Assembly (NCBI GenBank): GCA_003116975.1
Contig: BGKB01000003.1
Location: forward strand, 310,001 to 374,000
Origin: Aurantiochytrium sp. KH105
Lineage: Eukaryota > Sar > Bigyra > Thraustochytrida > Thraustochytriidae
Direction: 5' to 3'
DNA: 64,000 nucleotides
Part shown: piece after piece, positions 49,577 to 58,753 of the stretch
How positions within the stretch are numbered: position 1 is the stretch's first letter
How the letters are laid out: each line of letters starts with the position of its first letter
Position numbers and translations under genes: made by a program
Notes under the pieces: model-generated
Told to the model about the DNA's origin: nothing
The model's input: only the letters and a program-made list of their open reading frames with translations
Databases searched by the model: none

Positions 49577-50764
49577 ATGGCGACGCTCGCACCAGCGACT
49601 CGGAACGGGCAGGCGACGCTCCTGCGGCACGCGGAGGCGGTGCAAGCCGTGTGCTTTCTTCCCCGCGTCGCGCAAAAGGCCAGCGACACAGGCGCAACTG
49701 GCGACGGCGCCCAGGAGGGTGCAGTAGAGCCCGAGCGCGTGGTCACGGGCGACGCAGCTGGCACGCTTCGCGTGTGGGACACGTATACACGTCGCGCGAC
49801 GCTCACGCAGGAGGCTGCTCATGACGGGGAGTTTGGGATCCTTTATGTGACAGCGCTCGATGTGTCCGAGCCCTCGTCAAATGCTGAAGATGCCAATCCT
49901 TCTACGGGCGGTGCAAGACAAACCTTGGTGCTCAGCCAGGGACGTGATGGAAAGGTCCGGGCTTGGACGGCACGATCGTTGGAGCCCCGGTGGACTGCGC
50001 AAACGAGTTCATTCGGCTTTTGCCTCTTGAGCGCTTCAGACACGCGATTTGCTTGTCCCAAGGGGGAGGATGGCAAGTTGGCTCTCTGGAACTTATCCAC
50101 TGGGGATCTTGAGGAGGAGATTTCCAGCGAAGCGATCTTGCGAGACTACATGGACCGAGGGGCACTACCTCGCGACGTTTCACAGCGAGATGCAAGCCTA
50201 GGTCTCTGCATGAGTCTCTGTTTCCAAGATCGCGTGTTGTTTGCGCTTTTCGAGTGTGGATCTCTTGGCATCTATGAGCTTGAGAAGAAGGCATGGGCTG
50301 CGGAAGTCTGTCTCCACGCCCTCTCACGCGAGGTTCCTATTGCTATGAGCATTGTCTCAGCTGGCGCTGGGAAACCGCACAAATATCTTGGGGCTGCAGT
50401 GGGCGCAGACTCTGAGTTTGCGCCTTTTATTGTAGATTTGACCAAGCGCAAAGCCAAGTGCGTGGACCGAAGGGCTCCTTTACGCGAGTCAGGGCCGACG
50501 TCAGCATCGCGCCAAGGCGCATCGGGGATTGCGGTGCGCGCTGATCTTGACCTCGTCGCGGTGGGCTGTTGGGATGGGAGCGTGCGCGCCTATCAGTGGT
50601 CTTCCCTTTCTTCACGGGGTGTTCTCCATCAACACAAGGGCGCCATTCGCGCTGTGAGCTTTTCCTGCGGTGATCCAGCAGTACTCGCTGCTGCTAGCGA
50701 GGATGGAAATGTGAGCCTCGTAACGAATTACCCGCATGCTTGCAGTTTATTTGGCGTTGAATAA
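49577..50764 (+). CDS. WD40 protein of the GNB1L/ASA1 type
   Basis: The 395-residue protein is a single WD beta-propeller with about seven diverged blades. The pattern fits GNB1L (WDR14) / ASTRA-associated protein 1: an opening LLRHAEAVQAVCF, GDAAGTLRVWD, LSQGRDGKVRAW, a middle FGFC/CPKGEDGK region, and final blades GIAVRADLDLVAVGCWDGSVRAY and HKGAIRAVSF. These proteins help the TELO2 chaperone pathway mature PIKK kinases. Start is ATG 49577 (cccATGg); the frame is open upstream without a better start. Orthology is likely but not certain because WD proteins are hard to tell apart. Confidence 0.75.
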   Translation: MATLAPATRNGQATLLRHAEAVQAVCFLPRVAQKASDTGATGDGAQEGAVEPERVVTGDAAGTLRVWDTYTRRATLTQEAAHDGEFGILYVTALDVSEPSSNAEDANPSTGGARQTLVLSQGRDGKVRAWTARSLEPRWTAQTSSFGFCLLSASDTRFACPKGEDGKLALWNLSTGDLEEEISSEAILRDYMDRGALPRDVSQRDASLGLCMSLCFQDRVLFALFECGSLGIYELEKKAWAAEVCLHALSREVPIAMSIVSAGAGKPHKYLGAAVGADSEFAPFIVDLTKRKAKCVDRRAPLRESGPTSASRQGASGIAVRADLDLVAVGCWDGSVRAYQWSSLSSRGVLHQHKGAIRAVSFSCGDPAVLAAASEDGNVSLVTNYPHACSLFGVE

Positions 50765-50953
50765 TTTTCGGGAACACGGGATTACGGGACATGGTTTGAA
50801 GGCTCGAAGATAAAACAAGGCTGACGCAAAGTTAGTCAGTCAGTGGGTCACGGTGAGTAAATTGAGTGAGTGAATGAGTGCCAGTGAGTGAGTAGTAAAT
50901 AGGTGTCATTTCTATTTTTGTATTATACATGACTGTTTTCTATCTATCGTCAG

Positions 50954-50977
50954 GGAATCGAGCTCTCGTTCGATTCC
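50954..50977. terminator. Hairpin between convergent genes
   Basis: GGAATCGA (50954-50961) pairs with TCGATTCC (50970-50977) over an 8-nt loop. It lies in the 234-bp gap between the 3' ends of the WD gene and the second PP2C. A 3'-processing or insulating role is possible; the role is inference. Confidence 0.35.
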
Positions 50978-50997
50978 GGATGGCACTTGCCGCGAGT

Positions 50998-52863
50998 CTA
51001 GCGTGCAAGCTTGGCTCGCTGGGCGGCAGGCGAGCATGCAAGTGAACCTGCACGCTTGCGATCGCGCTTGCAAGTCTGCTCTGCCTTGGAGAAAAAGGTA
51101 ACAATGACAACGCTCATGTTGTCGGTACCTGGGTCGACCTGTGGGTCGTCAGCAAGACAAGTTCGGCAAAGGTCCTCGGAAATCTCGGCAAGTGACATGC
51201 CCTGTGCGAGACGTGGGCGAATAAAGTCAACGACCTCTTGTGAAGTCATAGTGTCCCAGATGCCGTCGCACGCGAGCACCATGAACTCATCAATGCCTTC
51301 GTAGACCCAAGTTTCCCGCACGTCGGCCCAGGAGGTGACGACCTGCTTGCGTGAAGGGTGTCGCCGATCTTTAAAGCGGTGATCACCGATGGCGCGCGAA
51401 AGGTTGAGCTTGCCAAAAATTCGACCGTCTTCCGTGATGGCCCCGCCAGCTTGCTCGATGCGTGCGCGCTCACCATCGAGATGGGGGGCGTGGTCAATGG
51501 ACATTTCCACGGCCTTGGAGCCGCGTGCAAGCACGCAGCGCGAGTCACCGGCGTTCACCACCGTGAGTCGCTTGACGCGCAGGTCTGTTGTGGGCTCTAC
51601 AACTGCCACGAGGGCAGTAGACCCGCTATCGTAGCCCGGGACCTTGCTGGAGAGATCGCCCTTATCGATAACGACCATCTCCTTGGTGTCGCGAAGATGT
51701 AGCTTGGCCCGCGGGACGATCTCAATGCCAACGCCGCTTGAGCCCGGGCGCCGCTTGGCAGACGTCTCGCTTTTCTTTAGCGTAGGGACCGGGGCCGGGA
51801 TTGCGGAGAGATCTGCCGGCGCGATGCCGCGTTCAACTCCGATTTGTCGAATGCGCTCCCACACGGGATTTACCCGTTTGAGAACTTTACGCGTGCGTTT
51901 CTTGCGACTGGTTTCTACAATGATGTTGGAAGGCGCCCCGATTGATGGTTTTCCCACTTCGGCCCTCGACTGCTGCAGAACGTCTTCGAAGGGGTTAACA
52001 GCGACAGAGGTCGCCGTCGCCGTCGTCAGCGTCGTTGCTGCAAGCGGTGCAGATGCCTGGGCCTCGCTATGATGAGGATTTTGGATTGCGGTGTTTCGTT
52101 TTGATGTCGAGGTAACTTGGAGTGACCGCGGCGAGCGCGGGGGTTGGGTTTGTGAAAGCAAGGATGAAAGCGATTCCGGGCCCGGTAGTGCGGGGTTCGG
52201 ATGATCTTGCGATGAGAGTGACGAAACGGAGTCTTTTCGGCGCGCAATGGAGCCCTCGAGGGAGGCCGAGGGCGAGGTCGGCACCGAGTACAAGGTCTCG
52301 AGGTCCCCGCAGAAGCTTCCAAAGGGTGCCGTGGAACCGTCGTCGCCAGCTTCGTAGGGCTCCTCGCACAAGGAGGTGCTTGAGAAGCGGCGTGGAACGC
52401 GGGCCAAAGGATCGAGCACGGGGAGAGGCGAGCCCGGTGTGCCGAGGAAGAGGAAGATGTCGCGATGTATGCATACAACGACGTCCTCCTCGTTCTGGAG
52501 GCGTTGCAGCGAAGACTGGCCCTTGGGTGAGACGAGGCTGGTGTCGAGTCTGAGCAGCGCGTCGCGGAAGCACTCCCCGATGGCCACGTCCGGGGACTGC
52601 CAGCGCGGGTTGGCGCGAAGGGACCTGAGCAGGTATTTTGCGCAGAATTGCGAGACCTCCTTGCCCCCGTGTCCGTCAAAGACGGCGAACACGCCGTCGA
52701 CGCGGCGGTGCGCGTCCACGAGGTCGAAGACGGCCATGTGCGCGTCCTCCATTTTGGGTCTCCAGCCCTGCATGCACGCGCTCCCGTGCCGCAGCCTCGA
52801 GCCCGCCCCCGCGCCCTCGTCTCTGAGCACGCGGTCGTTCGGCTTGTCCAGGTACCCGCCCAT
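50998..52863 (-). CDS. PP2C-type protein phosphatase with large internal insertion
   Basis: The 621-residue protein begins MGGYLDKPN, a good N-myristoylation context. The PP2C domain is split: the N-terminal part (~30-110) has WRPKMEDAHMAVFD and VFDGHGGKEV, the C-terminal part (~400-600) has SGSTALVAVV, NAGDSRCVLARG, LSRAIGDHRFK, LACDGIWDTMTS and DNMSVVIV. Between them lie about 290 Ser/Pro/Arg-rich, low-complexity residues. All metal-binding Asp are kept. Start at ATG 52861-52863: the frame continues far upstream (to ~55428) but as Arg/Ala/Ser-rich sequence without family similarity, and a GCCT microsatellite abuts the ATG. The C-terminal tail is basic. Confidence 0.88.
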   Translation of the reverse strand: MGGYLDKPNDRVLRDEGAGAGSRLRHGSACMQGWRPKMEDAHMAVFDLVDAHRRVDGVFAVFDGHGGKEVSQFCAKYLLRSLRANPRWQSPDVAIGECFRDALLRLDTSLVSPKGQSSLQRLQNEEDVVVCIHRDIFLFLGTPGSPLPVLDPLARVPRRFSSTSLCEEPYEAGDDGSTAPFGSFCGDLETLYSVPTSPSASLEGSIARRKDSVSSLSSQDHPNPALPGPESLSSLLSQTQPPRSPRSLQVTSTSKRNTAIQNPHHSEAQASAPLAATTLTTATATSVAVNPFEDVLQQSRAEVGKPSIGAPSNIIVETSRKKRTRKVLKRVNPVWERIRQIGVERGIAPADLSAIPAPVPTLKKSETSAKRRPGSSGVGIEIVPRAKLHLRDTKEMVVIDKGDLSSKVPGYDSGSTALVAVVEPTTDLRVKRLTVVNAGDSRCVLARGSKAVEMSIDHAPHLDGERARIEQAGGAITEDGRIFGKLNLSRAIGDHRFKDRRHPSRKQVVTSWADVRETWVYEGIDEFMVLACDGIWDTMTSQEVVDFIRPRLAQGMSLAEISEDLCRTCLADDPQVDPGTDNMSVVIVTFFSKAEQTCKRDRKRAGSLACSPAAQRAKLAR

Positions 52864-52980
52864 GGCGCCTGCCTGCCTGCCTGCCTGCCTGCGTGCCTGC
52901 CGGCCTGCTCGCCTGCGCAGAGCTGGCCCAGCCGCTTCTGGCGTTGCCGCTTTGCTTTGCTTTCTCTGCCCTCGGCTTGC

Positions 52981-53040
52981 TTTGCGTTGCGTTGCGTTGC
53001 CTTGCCTTGCCTTGCCTTGCCTTGCGTTGCTTTGCTTTGC
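52981..53040. repeat. TTGCG/TTGCC/TTTGC pentanucleotide repeat
   Basis: About twelve five-base units, first TTGCG, then TTGCC, then TTGCG and TTTGC, as a diverged tandem array. Confidence 0.9.
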
Positions 53041-53707
53041 ACAACCAAGTCGACCTGATCGAATCTGTCCCGCCGCGAGCGAGGAAACTCGTCCCCGCTT
53101 GCGCGCTCGGCCCCGCCCGCCCGCCCGCCCGCGCTGCGTCGCTGGCTCGCTAGCTGGCTGGCGGCCCGGCCGGGTTTGCTGCGCCTCGACGCGCGGCGGG
53201 CCCGCGCCTGCGTCTCGCGGCGCGCTCGCCCGCGTCTCGCGCCTCGCGGGCCGCGCGCAATGGGCACGCGCCCCGATCTCGTCGATGCCGCACGTGCAGC
53301 CGCCGCCATGCCGCCGTCCCATGCAGCCATGCAGCCACGCCATGCCTCGCCTCGCCGCGCCGCCTCGCCGCGCAGCGCCTCGCGAGCGGACGCCGCGCTC
53401 GCCCGCGCGGGCAGACGCGGCGGCGCGGGACGGGCGCGCGGTCGGCGGCGGTGCAGCGGCGCGGGCGGGCGTGCGTGCGAGGGCGTGCGCCTCTGCACAA
53501 CTCGATTCCTTTCCACGCGACTCGTCTCCGCTCCACACAGGCGACCGCCGCCGACCCTGCGCGGCCAGTGCCTGGGACGCGCGCAACCTGCGACCCATCT
53601 GCGCCGCGCGAGCCCTCGGAGGCGCCCTGCGCGACGAAGCGGGCGCGCGCGGCTCGGCCCGGCGTGCGAGGGAGGGCGCGAGCGAAGGCGAGCAGGCACG
53701 AGGAGAC

Positions 53708-53775
53708 GAGATGAGATGAGATGAGATGAGTTGAGGCGAGACGAGATGAGATGAGATGAGATGAGATGAGATGAG
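53708..53775. repeat. (GAGAT)n pentanucleotide repeat
   Basis: About twelve GAGAT units in two perfect blocks interrupted by GAGTTGAGGCGAGAC. Confidence 0.92.
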
Positions 53776-55906
53776 CGCGCGCCCAGCTTGCTCGCTCGCT
53801 CCCGCGCTCGCTACGGCTGGTTGCACGTGCGCGCAGGGCGCTTGCGCAGAGGAGGCCGCGCCGCGCGGGCCGGCCGGCGCGGCGGTGGACGGTACCGACG
53901 GTGGCGGTGGCGGTGGCGGAGATGGGGATAGGTAGGCCCAGGCCGAGTGGGTGGGTGGGTGGGTGGGTGGGTGGCGATGATGCTCTTGACCTGAGGCCCA
54001 AAACGAGCTTCGAGGACGGTCGCGTGTGGGAGGCAACAGGGCCGCGGCGAAGAGGCGTGCGCCAAGAAAGCCAACTTCGAAAGCGGTCCGGGCGCGGGCG
54101 CGCAAGGTCGGCGCGAGCGGAGGAATACGCACGCACGCACGCGGGAGGGAAGGAAGGAAGGAAGGAAGGAAGGAATTAAGGAAGGGAGCGAGGGCCTTGG
54201 GCCTGCAGGCTGGCTGTCTGTCGGCAAGGGGGTTTCGTCTCGCGTCTTCGCGCACTCTGGGCGTGCATAGATGGGTGTGCGTCGAGAACGAAACGTGTGC
54301 CAGGTACGCGCGCCATGTCGAAAGACCCGCAGAGCGAAAAGAAAGTAAGTATCTCGTACCGGCAACCTTTTGCGGCCCTGGACGAGGAGTCGGTCGGTGT
54401 CGGCAGCAGGTTGCAGCTGCATGCAGCCTGCCCGCGACGAAGGAAACGAGGACGGACGCGTACAGCAGTACGCGCGCCCACGTCGGCCTCGCGCACCCTA
54501 CGGCGGGACCGGGGCCCGAGCAACTCCAAGCATTCGTGCATCCCGTCCCGAGGACCTGGCGTTTTGGCGCCGCGCTTCGTGGGCGCGCGCTTCCCACCGC
54601 GGCTCCGCTGTGGGCGGCCAAGGGGGCTCCGCACGCCCCACAGCGGACCGGCCCACCGCGACGAAAACGCAGAGTAGGCGCACGCCCGTCTCTGCGCCCT
54701 CCCTCGGCCCGGCTGTTCGAAGGAAGACGAGTGCGCACGGCAAGCAAGCCCGACCTGGCTCCCCGGGGGCCCGGGGCCGAGGTGGCACAGGCCCACATGG
54801 CGCAGAATCCCGGCGGTATGGGCCACGCGGGCACCGGATCAAGAATCTCGAAGTCCTTGGGCGTGACTTCGTTGGCCATACTTGTGCGCCTCATCCGCCT
54901 GCCCGGGCCTCCGACCAACGAATCGCTTCGAGAGAAGCGGACGAAAGTGCATCGACTCCGGCCCTTGCCTGAAGCATGCATACACACGAGAGGCTGCAGA
55001 CGGAGCAAGGCAATGTCCGCGGAGCGCGAGGAAACTTCATGGGCCAAGGATACAGCATGATGCACAAACCGCCATTTTGCCTTTTCGTCGCAACGGCATC
55101 TATGCTCGCCGAGAATCTCCTCTCGCGTCACGCCGCGTCCATCCATCATGGCAGGCAGGCAGGCAGGCAGGCGGGCGGGCCTTGGGCCCCAGCCCTGCCT
55201 CCCTGACGCTCTGGGCTCTTGGCGGGACGAAAGGAGACGTGACGATGCGCGACGAGGCATGACGGGTGGAGATGAGCGGGCCGCGGCCTGCCAGTCTCGG
55301 ACCGTTGATGCGTGCGCTCGATTTCGGGGCCATCTCGGTCGGTGCCTGGGACGCAGATGGGTGGGTCTTTCGACTTCTGGGCCATCCCAGTCAAGTGGCC
55401 CGCGGGACGCACGACCAGTCAGCTTCATGCCGCCCAGACGCGCCGGCCTGCTTGCTTGACCGCTTGCTTGGCGCTGTCCGCCAGGCCAAATTGCACCTTA
55501 GATGCTTGTAGCTGGACCAACACAGACACTTCTTATACTCATACGCAGGTGTACACATGTGAAAATACGGACGGACGGGCTGGCTGGCTGGCGGGCTGGC
55601 TGACTGCGTCGAAGCGTAAAGCCGGCGGACGTACAGTCTTTACTCGATGCGTAGCCAGGTGCATGCACAATCGAGCCGGCTATGTGACTATCGGTCTGAA
55701 TGTTGGGCAAGGGACAATCAATGCATGATCCTACGCAAGGGTATACAATCGAGCTGAAGAGGACGCATAACGTCCTGCGTACTCTAGGCTAGTTTGTACG
55801 AAGGGCAATGGCTCTCAGGATCTTCTTTGCATCTACTAGGCGTATTAAAATTCATCTTCGAATCTAGAAAATCGTCGGCTCATCATCCAAGGTGTTAAGA
55901 GTCTTT

Positions 55907-56962
55907 CTAGAGTCTCGAAGAATTGAGAAACGCGACGTCCGCGATGGCGTCCGAACAATACCGACGATGTTGCGGAGAGAGCCGCGCGAAGCCCTCTCGA
56001 AGCTGCAAGAGGCATCGCTGCTGGTACTTGAAAGGCGGCTGCGTGTGCACGAAGCGGCCATCGAAAATAGGCACGCGAACCTTCGCGGTGCCACCTTTAT
56101 TCCCCGAAGCAAGGGCCTTTTCGTTGTGCACGAGAAAAGGAAAATATGTGCGCGACGCGAGCGATAGCAGTGCTTTCACAGCAGGCGTCGCCGATGTTCG
56201 CGTGTGCGCGCTGGCCACTTCTGCCCGGGACTCAAAGCCGCTGAGGTCGTCAACACGCCACACCCAGGCCCAAGCCATGGGAAACTCGTACATGATTTTA
56301 GCAGGCAATGGGTCCTGAATGGTTTGTCGAAGCTGGCCATACAAGGCAAAGTCTGCCGCCGATGGCGTGTCGCCAAAGAGAAAGGCTTGTCCACTTTTCA
56401 CCATGTCCGAGAGAATTCGGCAAATTTCCCGAAGAGTTTCCTCCATGGGAGCCCAATCCAAAGCTCCCACCATGTCACGCCGGCCACGCTGCCGTTGCGC
56501 GAAGACTTGCGGATCAATGCCTGCTGCTGCCGCCTCGGGCGATTGCCAAAGCTGCCATGCGGCGCCAAAGGTTGCATCCTCTGGCGATTTGAAGCGCCCT
56601 GCAAACATGACCTTGGTACCCCATTCGTCTGCAAAGTCTTCGAGAACTTGAGACAAGAAACGATCGCCTTCATGCGCGGGGTTGGCGCTGCGCTGAGGGT
56701 CTGGGACGAGCTCTTCGAGATCTTGGATAAGGGGTGTCGAGTCGTTGCCGTATTTCCCATCGGGTCGCACAAGAACGGGAATCACCTTGGCGCGAAGGTC
56801 TGGGAATTTTTCGCGCCAAAAGTCCCCGTCAGTGCCTTGCATGAGTCCAAAGGTTCGTACCCAGCGAAAAGGGATGCGCCGGTAGCGCAAGAGCGCGCGC
56901 ATTTTACACGAATACGGGCTCCCATCTGCGCCTACAAGCTCAAAGACCGCATCCTGCTGCAT
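55907..56962 (-). CDS. Glutathione S-transferase-like protein
   Basis: The 351-residue protein starts at the ATG at 56960-56962. The N-terminal ~90 residues form a thioredoxin-like GST domain: FELVGADGSPYSCKMRALLRYRRIPF, VIPVLVRPDG and the substrate-binding end NDSTPLIQDLEE. A helical GST-C domain follows (~100-240) with FLFGDTPSAADFALYGQL, a typical GST-C motif. The catalytic residue is probably the Ser or Cys of SPYSC. The last ~100 residues extend beyond usual GST length (200-250) and are basic with no known domain. Conjugation of glutathione to small molecules is likely; the substrate is unknown. Confidence 0.8.
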   Translation of the reverse strand: MQQDAVFELVGADGSPYSCKMRALLRYRRIPFRWVRTFGLMQGTDGDFWREKFPDLRAKVIPVLVRPDGKYGNDSTPLIQDLEELVPDPQRSANPAHEGDRFLSQVLEDFADEWGTKVMFAGRFKSPEDATFGAAWQLWQSPEAAAAGIDPQVFAQRQRGRRDMVGALDWAPMEETLREICRILSDMVKSGQAFLFGDTPSAADFALYGQLRQTIQDPLPAKIMYEFPMAWAWVWRVDDLSGFESRAEVASAHTRTSATPAVKALLSLASRTYFPFLVHNEKALASGNKGGTAKVRVPIFDGRFVHTQPPFKYQQRCLLQLREGFARLSPQHRRYCSDAIADVAFLNSSRL

Positions 56963-57492
56963 CGTCTTGACTTGACTTGACTGGTCTTGACTTGACGTAC
57001 TTGGCTTGGTTTGATGTGGCTTCGCAATAAATTCTTGTCGTCTCCTCCTACCTAGCTTATGGGACCTTGCGTCGAGAGCTCAAGGCTTGCTCTCTGCAGT
57101 CGCAGCTGGTGTGGCGTCAAGAGAGGTTTTACGTGCCTCACCGTGATGAACTTGCCAAAGAACGCCCCGGAGGCAAGCTCAAGCTTTGCTTCCGCCCACC
57201 GCCCCCAACCCAGAAGAAGCCACGCTTCAGCAAGCAAGCAGGCAAGCAACGAAGTCTCGGCAACGAAAAAGTCCTCCCGTGCCAAGGCAGGCGAAACCAA
57301 GTTGGCGAGGGCGTGGCGGACTTTGATGACCTCGACCTCCAAGTCCGACTTTTGCAAGCTCAGCCGCATCGTCAACCTTGGCTACTACTACTACTACCAC
57401 TCTTACGACAAGAACAGCAGCAAGAATCAGCAGAATCCTAACCAAATCGAAGCTGCCGCGGACAGACAATCGAGCACGCGAGACCAGACGCC
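56963..57492. promoter_or_regulatory. Divergent region between GST and Nudix genes
   Basis: 530 bp with a CTTGA repeat close to the GST start (56972-56997) and a CTA repeat at about 57384-57400. An overlapping + strand ORF (57059-57934) in another frame is low complexity and judged spurious. Confidence 0.45.
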
Positions 57493-58623
57493 ATGCGCGT
57501 GGCGGAGCTGCGAGAGCTGCTGGGCCGCGCGACGCTGCTGCCCGGGAGCAAGCGCGCGTGCGTGGCGCTCCTGCTCAGAGTCGCACCGAAGGCAAGGTCC
57601 GCCAAGCCCGAGCTGCAGCAGCTACTATCGGCGGGCGCCGCGCCCGACGACGACAGCGGCGGCCTTGCCGGGGAAGGCCGCGCCGCGCATGCGCGCAAGG
57701 TCTTTGCTGCTGCTGATGTGCGCGACCTCGAGGCATTCTTCATCCTCCGCGCAAGCAACGACGACGACCGCTGGGGCGGACAAGTCGGGCTCCCAGGCGG
57801 CCGTCAGAACGCGGGCGAAGAGGATCGCGCCACCGCTGCGCGCGAGGTCTTTGAGGAAGTTGGTCTTGTGCTTCCCGAGCTCGACAAGAGCCTCTTGCCA
57901 AATCCTCGAAAGAATTCGCCCTTTGCATTTGTAGGCCGCATCCACGATCGCAAGGTCCTGCAAGGCAAGAATGCCCTCATTGTGTGCTCCTTTGTGTACC
58001 TGCAGGTCACGGATGAGACGTTGACCCTGATGCCAGAGCCCAGCGAGGTTGGGGCCTGTGGGTGGTCGCCACTCGACATGTTTCTTGAAGACGATGTGGC
58101 ACAGCCGCTCAGCTTTAGCGTTGGCGACATGGGCTTTCCAAAGGAGAACCCAAAGGCTTTCAAGCTCATGCAACTTCTTCGACTTGACCGCATGTTTTTC
58201 ACAATGGTCCCACTACGCGTCGACCCGCTCTACATTTCAGCTGAAGTCGACACCAGGACAGGCCATGCACAGCCCGCAAGTCCAAGTCTCACACCGCCAG
58301 AAGACGAAAAAGCTGTACGTCAAGCTTTTTATCTATGGGGCATGACACTTGGTATCGTCAACGATCTTCTCGTGGATATGTCAGGTATTCGCACCGAGCG
58401 AATCGGCGTGACGGACAGAATTCTTCCGGGCTTCAAAGTGGAAAAGCTTTTTGGCAGCAAGGCGCACAATTTATTACTTCACAGTTTGCGGCGCGGATAT
58501 CATATGGCTTTCGACGAGCCCATGCCTTGGAGCATGTATATGCGCACATACCCTATGCTTGTACTGGCACTAACTTCCGCCACGCCAGTCATTTTAGGTA
58601 CTTCGTTCCTGTCTCGCTTGTGA
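57493..58623 (+). CDS. Nudix hydrolase, CoA-diphosphatase-like (NUDT7/8 type)
   Basis: The 376-residue protein has a full Nudix box (GRQNAGEEDRATAAREVFEEVGLV, GX5EX7REUXEEXGU) at about 102-125, just after LPGG. The upstream RWGGQVGLPGG and ARxVFEE context is like CoA pyrophosphatases of the NUDT7/NUDT8 group, which cleave CoA or acyl-CoA to 3',5'-ADP and phosphopantetheine. The domain ends near residue 210; the C-terminal ~150 residues (AFYLWGMTLGIVNDLLVDMSGI, then a hydrophobic LVLALTSATPVIL tail) resemble the C-terminal part of this group and may attach to a membrane. Start ATG 57493. No peroxisomal SKL is present (it ends SRL, an accepted PTS1 variant). Confidence 0.87.
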   Translation: MRVAELRELLGRATLLPGSKRACVALLLRVAPKARSAKPELQQLLSAGAAPDDDSGGLAGEGRAAHARKVFAAADVRDLEAFFILRASNDDDRWGGQVGLPGGRQNAGEEDRATAAREVFEEVGLVLPELDKSLLPNPRKNSPFAFVGRIHDRKVLQGKNALIVCSFVYLQVTDETLTLMPEPSEVGACGWSPLDMFLEDDVAQPLSFSVGDMGFPKENPKAFKLMQLLRLDRMFFTMVPLRVDPLYISAEVDTRTGHAQPASPSLTPPEDEKAVRQAFYLWGMTLGIVNDLLVDMSGIRTERIGVTDRILPGFKVEKLFGSKAHNLLLHSLRRGYHMAFDEPMPWSMYMRTYPMLVLALTSATPVILGTSFLSRL

Positions 58624-58753
58624 TATTTCTTTGCTTTTATTCTCTTTTTGTTTCTACGACATCTCTGCGGCGAGGTTGACCATTCTAGAGCTGGTCTTTG
58701 CATCCGTATGAGCTCGAGGCGGCGGCACGTACCTGCTTATCATCCTTACAGTG

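Larger units (their letters stand above)
52864..55906. other. 3-kb gene-poor, GC-rich microsatellite region
   Basis: No gene can be supported. Long ORFs in several frames, including one antisense frame spanning most of it, follow base composition. A short - strand stretch near 54880 (MANEVTPKDFEILDPVPAW) looks more protein-like than the rest but has no clear continuation. Simple repeats are dense: GCCT (52868-52893), TTGCC/TTGCG (52981-53040), GAGAT (53708-53775), GTGG (53946-53974), GGAA (54146-54175), GGCA (55150-55180) and GGCT (55577-55602). The promoter of the second PP2C is at the left end. Confidence 0.6.

Noticed and set aside
54026-55060. 344-codon + strand ORF in the microsatellite region
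   Set aside because: Arg/Pro/Gly-rich with repeat-derived parts, overlaps other long frames and has no domain.
52864-55428. Upstream continuation of the PP2C frame to make a 1476-residue protein
   Set aside because: The extra ~855 residues are Arg/Ala/Ser/Pro-rich, follow GC bias and microsatellites, and show no domain; the PP2C domain starts cleanly at a good ATG (52863).
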